From Acidimicrobiales bacterium (GTDB lineage Bacteria > Actinomycetota > Acidimicrobiia > Acidimicrobiales > Aldehydirespiratoraceae): a stretch of 64,000 bases of DNA. The notes under the pieces were generated by a model. It saw nothing but the letters and a program-made list of their open reading frames with translations, was not told the DNA's origin and did no database searches. Location of the stretch: assembly GCA_029263195.1 (NCBI GenBank), contig JAJCXX010000082.1, forward strand, positions 1-64,000, read 5' to 3'. Shown here piece by piece: positions 36,601 through 43,900 of the stretch (positions are counted from its first letter, which is position 1; each line of letters begins with the position of its first letter). A program made the translations under genes and the position numbers.

Positions 36601-37084
36601 TCAGTTGCAAATGGGGCACCCCGAAGATGCCATGACGCTGCTCAACCTGATGCCTGACCCCAATAGTGGGAGTGGTTCGGCGTGGGGATGGGCGATCTTG
36701 GCTTTGGCGGCTGCGGCATCAGGCCGCGACAACGAGGAGTTCGTCGACGCGGTCGAATCCTCAACTCGTGCCACCTACGGCGACCGCGTGCTGGCCAGGT
36801 GTGCCACGGCCTGCTTGGCCGCACGTTCGGGTGATGAGGCCGGGGCGAAGGTCGCCATCAAACGGGCACTCGATGCCATTCCGTCGGGCGGCGACCGCCT
36901 CAGCCGTGTCGTGGTTGCCATCGCCGAGACCGAGTGTCTGCGCTCCGTCGGAGCGGCCGAGCTGGATGATGCCGCGAAGCGAGCAGAGGACATGGCATTG
37001 GCAATCGGGGTCGGCCTGATTGGCTGGGGAACGGCGTTCGCCTTGGCCTGCGGTCAGGAAGTTGTTCCGAGCGTTTCCTCGTGA
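33605..37084 (+). CDS. Zinc ribbon-class III adenylate/guanylate cyclase-AAA ATPase-TPR regulator
   Basis: A 1,159-residue multidomain signalling protein. A Cys4 zinc ribbon (Cys3, 6, 17, 20) is followed by a class III cyclase domain (about 30-200) with the first metal Asp40 in LFADIVGFT, the second near residue 84 in VVGDAIIALFG, and the transition-state Asn155/Arg159 in DVVNTASRL, so it looks catalytically complete. An AAA/STAND-like ATPase follows (Walker A GESGVGKT near 253, Walker B WFSDIHWADD near 385), then a helical TPR-like C-terminus (about 660-1150). Such proteins are frequent in actinobacteria but their inputs are mostly unknown. GTG at 33605 is chosen because it starts right at the zinc ribbon and has a -10 box 6 nt upstream. 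The 3' end overlaps the convergent oxidase gene by 31 bp. Confidence 0.9.
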   Translation: MNCPSCGTSVLADDRFCSSCGHEISARGDERRVVTVLFADIVGFTGFSETRDPEQVKNLVDRCFALLADDISSFGGRVDKVVGDAIIALFGAPIAHEDDAERAVRAALRMQETVENYDTESGVGIRLRIGINTGEVLVGAITAGDEYTAMGDVVNTASRLQTAAQPGTVIVGSDTHSATAEVIHYQSLGMLHARGRDSSIETWRALEPVGRPGERRNGPDTPMLGREPELALLRRSVSSAVRRSRAQLITLTGESGVGKTRLAVEVAEFARYDHDALILTGRCLPYGEANVWGPVAEAIRGVIGVEPSDSDAVARSVVLESVGAAVGDDSDEAEIVRTTEGLLFLLGHESQFARLERDRAAAEGMRALRVYLDALALRTPIVLWFSDIHWADDAVLHLLDDILERLARRQMVVLVSARTAVYERWTPKSGLFNALTLGIEPLDDVAASLLVAELLPGVSDDLRSQVVERSAGNPLFIEEMARMLATTGDAVVDSLPANIRSAISARLDGLPDDARSLVEDAAVLGIRGEVEALKRMVEVDRSQVDVEEALRDLERADLVETQGGIWSFRSNLVREVAYGRVTKSDRSRRHAGIAMWLEFHKPSAAATIAFHYRSAAELVTDLGPVDGLPEDLTDRAIDWTVRAARDNSGTSAIERSERLYGAALLLMNPTDPRRAEVLLERASAAVQMARVKPARADLAEASPLLKELDDDRLRAKEALIESELAQWTNDQALALERAEAALRLARDLNEPILVADGLRRRGMVQLFMGRNAESEQSITAALECYEKAEHAAGMAWALQNLAWLSFTSGHMNEAESRLTDSIEAFDSLGDGAGQAWSRGLLAYVRIHSGRFAEAEVLAQRTLEEARERGDHWGEAMMNVALATAALWTGRIDEAVERAAHAQAMFPVDSDPGGYLQAVAVAGRSLVQAGRVSEGLALLRESGIGAKSDDPRSEMLGIVLSSAAAMAGDLSEPQRGAGPVADFDPDIIGESDRVAAVALNQLQMGHPEDAMTLLNLMPDPNSGSGSAWGWAILALAAAASGRDNEEFVDAVESSTRATYGDRVLARCATACLAARSGDEAGAKVAIKRALDAIPSGGDRLSRVVVAIAETECLRSVGAAELDDAAKRAEDMALAIGVGLIGWGTAFALACGQEVVPSVSS

Positions 37085-38289
37085 CGTCGGGCCACGGCCC
37101 TTCCGATGGCCAGGCATGCCGTGGCAGCCGGCGATGGAGCGTTGATGACGTGTATCGCTCGCGGTGCCGTCGCAAACGCGAAGTCGTCGAGAAGTTGGCC
37201 GCGAGAGTCGATGGCTTGGGCTCTCACTCCTGATCCCGACGGCTCGATGTCGGCCCCGGTGAGCTCCGGACACAGGCGTTGGAGCGCGCTGAGGAAGGCG
37301 CGGCGACTGAGCGAGCGGTGTATCTCACCGGCGCCGGTTCGCCAGTACTTCCGAGCCAGTCGCCAACTGCGAGCCGCGAACACCATCTCGGCTGTGTCGC
37401 GCACCGAAATATCGCGCCACCGGTAACCCTCGCGCTGGAGTGCAGGTACGGCGTTGGGGCCGGCGTGAATGGAACCGTCGATCATGCGGGTGAGATGCAC
37501 TCCGAGAAACGGAAACGTCGGATCGGCGAGCGGGTACACGAGGTTGTTGACGAGATGTCGCGCCGAGGGCACCAACTTGTAGTACTCGCCACGGAACGGC
37601 ATGATCCGCACGCGATCGGCGTCGGCCCCGGCCGAGGCGGCAACCCGATCAGATTGAAGGCCCGCACAGTTGATGATCGACTGGGTCTCGATATCACCCG
37701 CCGTGGTGTGCACGACGACACCGGTACTCGTGTCGGTGGTGCCGGTGACCTCGACACCGAGTTGAATATCGGCGCCGGACTCGGTGATCTCCTCGATGAG
37801 AGCGGCGCACACGGATGTGTAGTCGACGATCCCGGCGCTCGGCACCCGGAGTGCGGCCACTCCGGCAATGTGGGGTTCGATCTCTCTCAGAGCATCGCCG
37901 TCGATGCGTTCGGTGGAAATACGGTTCTCGGCGGCTCGGGTCTGAAGGGCGTCGAGTCGTGGCAGCTCGGAGTCGTCGAGGGCGACGACCACCTTCCCGC
38001 ACATATCGTGAGGGATCGAGTGGCGGTCGATCAAGTCGAGAAGCAGTCGTCGACCTTCGGCGACCATGGTGGACTTGTCGGAACCGGGCCGGTAGTAGAT
38101 ACCGGAATGGATGACCCCGGAATTGCGGCCGGTTTGGTGGTGAGCAGCCTCGACTTCCTTGTCGATCACCACGATCTTGGCCGAAGGATCGTGACCGACC
38201 ATCGCATGCGCAGTAGCCAAGCCGACGATCCCGGCCCCAACGACCACCACGTCGGCAGAACTCACGATGAGCGGGTGTGAGGCAGTCAC
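37054..38289 (-). CDS. lhgO: L-2-hydroxyglutarate oxidase LhgO-type FAD enzyme
   Basis: A 411-residue FAD-dependent oxidoreductase of the DAO superfamily. The dinucleotide-binding GAGIVGLATAHAM motif is near the N-terminus, followed by the LhgO signature HHQTGRNSGVIHSGIYY. The C-terminal half has RPGSDKS-, PFRGEYYKL- and FPFLGVHLTR-type blocks seen in LhgO/L2HGDH. In E. coli the enzyme oxidises L-2-hydroxyglutarate and passes electrons to quinone. I start at GTG 38289; GTG 38265 (giving MSSADVVVVGAG) is possible, and the open frame to 38322 has no support. It is convergent with and overlaps the cyclase gene, and divergent from the radical SAM gene. Confidence 0.9.
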   Translation of the reverse strand: MTASHPLIVSSADVVVVGAGIVGLATAHAMVGHDPSAKIVVIDKEVEAAHHQTGRNSGVIHSGIYYRPGSDKSTMVAEGRRLLLDLIDRHSIPHDMCGKVVVALDDSELPRLDALQTRAAENRISTERIDGDALREIEPHIAGVAALRVPSAGIVDYTSVCAALIEEITESGADIQLGVEVTGTTDTSTGVVVHTTAGDIETQSIINCAGLQSDRVAASAGADADRVRIMPFRGEYYKLVPSARHLVNNLVYPLADPTFPFLGVHLTRMIDGSIHAGPNAVPALQREGYRWRDISVRDTAEMVFAARSWRLARKYWRTGAGEIHRSLSRRAFLSALQRLCPELTGADIEPSGSGVRAQAIDSRGQLLDDFAFATAPRAIHVINAPSPAATACLAIGRAVARRHEETLGTTS

Positions 38290-38430
38290 TGATTGGAGTG
38301 TCGCACACAATTGCAATGGCACCGTGTCGCAAGAAGCGGGTCGGATCGGGCGGGATCACGGCGATTGCAGGGAATACTGCGGTCTGATGCTGTTCGTTCC
38401 AGAAGAGGTTGCAGAACAGGGTGTGACTCG

Positions 38431-39852
38431 ATGAGGGTCGTGCTGGCCACCGGCTACGAGATGGGCCATCAGCCGATCCACTTGGGGTCTCCTGCCGCGG
38501 CGTTACTCGACGCCGGCCATGAGGTGAAGTGCTTCGACACTAGCGTCCATCCACTCGATGACTCCGCTGTCGACTGGGCCGACGCGTTGGCGATTTCAGT
38601 ACCAATGCACACCGCGATGAGGTTGGGGATCGAACTGGCGAAGACGGTCCGATCGAGGCGAAGCGACCTCCCGATCTGCATGTATGGGCTCTACGCAACC
38701 CTTGGGGCGGACCAACTGTCGGGATCGGTGGCCGACAAACTGATCGCGGGGGAGTACGAGCCGTCTCTCGTGTCGTGGGTCGATGGGCTCGGCGATCCTT
38801 CGTTGGCGAATCAGATCGAGCCCGTCGTGGTCGACTTGAACCGTCGTGGAACGACCACTCCTGCGCGTGAGCTTCTGCCACCGCTTTCCACCTACGCCCG
38901 GCTCGACGCTGGCGGTGATCAGATGCTCGTGGGATATGTCGAGGCCAGCCACGGTTGCCGTCATCGTTGCCGACATTGTCCGGTGCCTGTCGTCTACGAC
39001 GGTCGGATTCGCGTGGTTGATCCTGCCGTGGTCGTTGCCGACATTGTCGATCTGGTGGCAGCCGGTGCCGAACACATCACGTTCGGGGACCCTGATTTCT
39101 TCAACGCCATTCCGCACTCGATGAGGATCATCGAGTCTGTTCACGCGATGTTCCCCGACCTGACCTTCGACTGCACCATCAAGGTCGAGCACCTTCTGGG
39201 CCACCATGAGGATGTCGCCCGGTTGGCACGGAGCGGATGCCTCTTCGTCGTGTCGGCACTCGAGTCGACCAGCAACAGGATTCTCGACAAGCTTCGGAAG
39301 GGCCACGAATCGAACGACTCGGTAGAAGCGATTGATTTGCTGCGAGCGCATGGGATCGAGATGAGGCCCTCCTTTTTGCCGTTCACGCCGTGGACGACGA
39401 TGGACGACATCGTCGACCTGTTCGACTTCGTCGTGAACCATGACCTGGTGGGCAATGTCGACCCGGTGCAGCTGACCATCCGCCTCCTGATACCGGACGG
39501 CTCGCTACTACTCGACGACCCGGAGTTGCGATCCTCCTTGGGTGCCTACGACATTGATCGTCTCAGCTACGAGTGGTCATCGAGTCATGAGGTCGAACAG
39601 CTGCAGGCATCGCTGGCTTCGACTCTCGAGAAGCTCACCGTTGAGGCCGCACCGAATCACGAGATATTCGCTTCCATGTGGTCCATTGTCGGTGAGGCCT
39701 CGGGCCGTCCTTCCCCGGTCCCCGATTTCTCACACGAGTCGGCCCTTGGCCGACCGAGGCTGACCGAGCCGTGGTTCTGTTGAGCTGAGCCCGGAGAGAG
39801 GCAGTTTGCCTCTCAGCAACTCGGCAATGAGAAGGCCGGGACAGTGGAGTAG
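38431..39852 (+). CDS. Radical SAM selenoprotein with C-terminal Cys-Sec-Ala-Glu-Pro tail (TGA at 39781 read as Sec)
   Basis: Read through one in-frame TGA, this gives 473 residues. The N-terminal 150 residues resemble a cobalamin-binding-like Rossmann domain (MRVVLATGYEMGHQP), without a visible DxHxxG. The radical SAM [4Fe-4S] motif CRHRCRHC has Cys176, 180 and 183, and a GDPDFF motif lies in the barrel. The frame then reads EPWFC-TGA-AEPGERQ. The TGA (39781-39783) is flanked by Cys450 and Ala-Glu-Pro, matching the tail of the family I recall NCBI naming CUAEP/CCAEP-tail radical SAM (seleno)protein, where Sec alternates with Cys. A stem-loop with a G at loop position 2 begins just after the TGA, and the true stop is TAG 39850-39852. 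The substrate is unknown. A conventional call would end the gene at 39783, losing the motif. Confidence 0.85.
39784..39817 (+). promoter_or_regulatory. Candidate bacterial SECIS element after the Sec codon
   Basis: Directly after TGA 39781-39783. GAGAGGC (39796-39802) pairs perfectly with GCCTCTC (39808-39814) around the 5-nt loop AGTTT. An alternative fold pairs GCTGAG (39784-39789) with CTCAGC (39812-39817) outside an AGGC/GCCT mini-helix. The apical loop begins 19 nt after the TGA and has a G in its first two positions, both within the known rules for bacterial SECIS elements (E. coli fdhF has about 17 nt). The element lies within the coding tail. Confidence 0.7.
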
Positions 39853-39893
39853 CGTCGCCTAGGTCAGCCCGTTGACCCAAGGACGGAGGGGCG

Positions 39894-40931
39894 ATGACAG
39901 ACGATCCCCATCCGGCTGGTTGGCTTCCCGATCCGTTCGCCCCGGACCGGATCCGGTACTGGGATGGCGAGAATTGGACCGACCACGTGGCGGCGGCTCC
40001 CGTGGCTCCAGTCGTTTCAGCGGCCCCGGCCCCGGCAGCGGCCCCGACTGCGGTTGCGGACGTCGACCTTGGTCTGCCCATCGAGCGTCCGGGTCATAAG
40101 AGACTCGTTGCGTTCGCGGTTGGCGTGGTGGTGCTGGTGGTGGCAGCGGGTGCGGCCTGGGTGGTGCTGAGCGACGACGATTCGGTCGACGCTGTCCGCA
40201 ACGTCCCGACGTCGATTGCTGTCGAGTCCTCAACCACAGTGGAGGTACCCACCACAGTGGCGTCCACCACGTCGGCGGCACCGACCACCACTGTTCCCCC
40301 GACCACCACTGTTCCCCCGACCACGACGGCTCCTCCGACCACTACCTTGCCGCCCGAATGCAACGACATCGCCGAGGTGATTGCACCTTCGTCGTTCGTC
40401 GATATCGGTGCGATGAGCGCGGAAGCCACCAACGCGATTGCTTGGGCCGAGGCGATCGGACTCGTGTCGAAGGGAGACGGCAATTTCCGTCCCGTGGATT
40501 CGATGTCGCGGGCCGAGGTGACCACCGTGTTGTGGCGCTATTTCTGCAACCCAGCTCCGACCTCCAGCGCTGGCTTTGTCGATGTCCCAGCCGGTGCGTT
40601 CTTCGCTGCTCCGGTCGACTGGGCCGCTGGCTCCGGGATCATCGCGGGTACGACTCCGTCGACGTTCGGCCCCGATGCCCCCATTAGCCGGTCGCAGTTC
40701 GTGACGATGGCCTGGCGTGCGGTCGGATCGCCCCCGGGATCGCCTCCGGCACCCTTCTCGGACACAACGCCGGGCTCCTTCTACTCCGCGGCTCTCGACT
40801 GGGCCTTCGACGTGGGCCTGGTCAATGGTCGCTCCGCCACTGAGTTTGCTCCCGACGAGCCCCTCGACCGACTGACCGCGATCGTGTTGTTCTGGCGGGT
40901 CGAGACGATCATCGATCCGGTGGTGACGTGA
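39894..40931 (+). CDS. DUF2510-transmembrane-SLH repeat surface protein
   Basis: A 345-residue protein with an N-terminal cytosolic DUF2510 motif (PAGWLPDPFAPDRIRYWDG), an Ala/Pro linker, one membrane helix (about residues 64-88), and a Thr/Pro-rich stalk of PTTTVP repeats (about 110-153). Three SLH-type repeats follow (about 165-345, beginning FVDIGAMSAE, FVDVPAGAFF and FSDTTPGSFY, each with a GxxxxxFxPxxxxxRxxxxxxxxR-like second half). SLH domains usually bind secondary cell-wall polymers, so the C-terminus should lie outside the membrane. GGAGGGG stands 4 nt before the ATG. Its stop overlaps the start of the giant membrane protein gene, tying the two together. It starts 41 bp after the selenoprotein stop. 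Confidence 0.85.
   Translation: MTDDPHPAGWLPDPFAPDRIRYWDGENWTDHVAAAPVAPVVSAAPAPAAAPTAVADVDLGLPIERPGHKRLVAFAVGVVVLVVAAGAAWVVLSDDDSVDAVRNVPTSIAVESSTTVEVPTTVASTTSAAPTTTVPPTTTVPPTTTAPPTTTLPPECNDIAEVIAPSSFVDIGAMSAEATNAIAWAEAIGLVSKGDGNFRPVDSMSRAEVTTVLWRYFCNPAPTSSAGFVDVPAGAFFAAPVDWAAGSGIIAGTTPSTFGPDAPISRSQFVTMAWRAVGSPPGSPPAPFSDTTPGSFYSAALDWAFDVGLVNGRSATEFAPDEPLDRLTAIVLFWRVETIIDPVVT
40281..40352 (+). repeat. Tandem 18-bp coding repeats (Thr/Pro stalk)
   Basis: Four consecutive 18-bp units start CCGACCAC. The first two (40281-40298, 40299-40316) are identical, and the next two are degenerate. They encode PTTTVP-type units in the stalk of the SLH protein. Unit number could vary between strains. Confidence 0.85.
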
Positions 40932-43900
40932 TGCGGCGGCTGCTGACCGCCGCAGTGGTGGTTCTGGGGTCGCTCGTGTTGGCCGTGTCGCCGGCCGGGG
41001 CTCAGGACGAGCTTGGGCCCCCGTCGGCGGAGGATGCAGCGGCGATCGCCGCCATCGGCGCGCTCGACGACGGCTACGTCTGCCCCGTGGTGGTTGGCGC
41101 CACCGCCCGTGAATATGAGGAGTTTCAACTGTCGAGCGGCTACAACGGGGTCGAGGTGGCGCTCGACAGATTCCGGATGCGTTGCCGCTACGGGATTCCC
41201 TCCGTGGGGACGGTCGACATCAAGTTGGAGTTCAGCCGGGTCGGGGTCCGCCCCCAGATCTGCGATGTCGAGTCGCTTCCCTACGAGGCGACGACCCAAC
41301 GATCCCGTGTGGTGATCCTGGGTCAGGTTCGACCGCCGTTGGCGATCAACGCCGAGTTCTCGGTGCGATCCGACGTCGAGGCGGGCATGATCGACGGGTT
41401 GCGGGCCGCGGCGGGTTCTATGGCCGATCTCGTTGCCCCGATGGCCGAGACCTGCCCGACGCCGCTCGATATCGATATCTCGCCGGTCGACGAGTCGGCC
41501 GCAACCCAACTCGCCATTCTTGATCTCGCGGCTGCCGCAGCATGTCAGCAGCTGGAGATTCCTCCCGATGTGGAGTTGGAGCGCTCTGGAGCCTTGCGGG
41601 GGGCAAGTATGACCATCGACTCGATCTCGGTGATCGAGGGCCAACCGACACGAGTCCCACAGACCAATCCTCGGATCAGCTGCAATTTCGATGGAGCCAG
41701 CTACGAGATCCGGGTGGATCCGGTGCCCGCCGTCACCGAGAGTGGATTCTCCAACGGCCTTCCGTTCCCGGATCGCCAGAACGGATGCGATGGCACCGAT
41801 CAATACGCGCCTGGTGCCGCGCTCGTGCTCATTGTCGACACCGATGAGATCCTTCGCCCCTACGTGGAGGCGCAAGCCCGATCAGTGGCCGACCTTCTTC
41901 TGCCGCTAGCCGTGGACTGCGAAGCCGAGTTGGTGCAGTACAACACGACTGCTGCCGGGGCGGAGCAGACGCTCTCATCGGAAGCCGTCACCGTCGTCTG
42001 TCCGTCGATCGATGGCTTCGACCCGTCGCCTTTCAACCTGCTCGTAGGTGAACCAGGGCCGGCAGCGGCCGATCTGTCGGGCGGTGTCCCCAGGTCGTTC
42101 CCGGGGATCGACGGAACGTGTTCGTGGGAGGTCCCCGACGACGGCGACGCTGATTCGGACCCATCGATTCGGTTGCAGTTGTTCATACTGCAGGACTGGC
42201 GTCCGGCCGAGGAGGCCGAGCGTCTGTGCTCGGCCGAAGAACGACAGGTCAGTGAGACGACCTTCGGTCGGGTGGTGGCCGGGGCGTCTGCCGCGATGGT
42301 AGACATCGTGGTGTCGGAGCCGCGTTCGGGCGACATCGGGCGGGCGGAGCAGGCTGCCGCGGAGTGGCTGGACGTGGGCACGGCGATGGCGCGTAGCTGC
42401 GCCGACGTCGAGATCACCCCCATCGACTCCTTGTTCGAGCCTCTTCCTGAGTACCTGTCGGGTGCGGTGGAAGCCGGACTCGCCGGCTCGTTCGCAATTG
42501 CTCCCGCGCCGGACGTCGCCGACGACGCAAGCTCCGAAGACCCCGACGACAGTCCGGAGACATCAGGAGCGACATCGGCGACTCCATCTCCGGCAGCCGG
42601 TGGTGATTCGGGTGGTGTGATCCCGACCCTGTTGCGGATCGCCAGAGTGATGATGCTCGTCGTGTCGTTGGCCGGCCTGGCGATGGCGCTTCTTCTGGTA
42701 CGCCGACCGAGCCGCATCCGTCCGGCCATGGAATACCTCAGGGTCGTTTTCGCTCTGGGCGGCGCCGTCGTGATGATGAGTGTGTTCTCGGCCGGGGCTC
42801 CGCTCTGGGCCGTGGCCGTTGCGCTCGCCGGCGGATCGGCTCTTGGTCTCCTTCAGGGGCACAACCTCACGATCATGGCCTCCACGAAGGGACTGATGGC
42901 CAAGCGCAGTGCCCTGGCGATCATCGCGTTCGCCGCCGGCCTCTTGGCTACCCAGGTGGCCGGCCTCCTCAATCGCACCGGGGTGATATCGATCGGTCTG
43001 GCTCTGTCGTTCCTGTCGGCTGCCATGGCGGCCGGACTCATCGCCGGTCGGCGACCAGCCCTCATCGATGCCCGATCGGCCGCCGGTCTGGGAGCGGTGC
43101 TGATGATCGCCGGTTCGGTGATCGGACCGGTAGCCGTGCGGCCCTCATCGGCTCAGGATTCGGTGGAGGACGCAGTTGTGGATCCGATCGATGTCCTCAA
43201 TGCCGGCGTGGCGTGGGACGAGATCGCCCTGGTTGGCGGTGTGGCTGCCTCCAGCAAGCCCGAACTCCTGATATCGCTCGATCCATCGTTCGCGGTAGCC
43301 CCGGAGCCTGTCACACGCGACATAGCGGTCGACGCCTATCTAAGTGGGAGTTTCCAGCAGATCACCGGTACGGAGACCTACTCATTCGACTTGGTCGAGG
43401 GGATTTGCTGCGAGTTGCTCTACTCGGCGACCGGTTCGTTGTCCCGTCTCTATCTCGATGGCTGGTCGGACCCGGCGGCACCCTTGTTGGTGGAGGAGGG
43501 GTCCCTCGGGGTGATCGGACCAGTTCGGAGTTTCTCGGGCGTTCGCTTCGAAGGTTCGAGCCCAGCGCGCGATGGGTCGTGCCGTCGGACCATCGCCGAC
43601 GCTCGCACCGACGTGGAGCAGAGCTCCGATTTGGTGGCGACAGTCGGCGGGGTGGAGCTCAACACCTTGTTCGGGCAGATGAACATCTGGGCGCCGTGCG
43701 AGCTCGATGTTTCGCTCGCTGAAGCGGGCGAGGTGACCGCGCCACCACCGGCTGGTGACTCACCGGATCGAGAGGACGGTGGACGCCAGTGCCCGGTGGT
43801 CCAAGAAGTGATCGACACCCTCGCCCTCGCCACCACCTTCGATGCCAACACCACCTCGAATCTCACGAGGCGTTTCGTGGACCCAAACCGGGCGGCCTGC

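Noticed and set aside
38298-38331. Two direct copies of GTGTCGCA 26 bp apart in the divergent lhgO/radical SAM space
   Set aside because: An 8-mer pair can occur by chance, and there is no further symmetry to suggest a binding site.
39781-39783. TGA as the ordinary stop codon of the radical SAM gene
   Set aside because: The context Cys-TGA-Ala-Glu-Pro, the following stem-loop and the open frame to TAG 39850 all favour selenocysteine. Ordinary termination remains possible if the genome lacks Sec genes.
40281-40352. Short tandem repeats as a possible CRISPR array
   Set aside because: The units are 18 bp, contiguous without spacers and in frame, encoding a Thr/Pro stalk.
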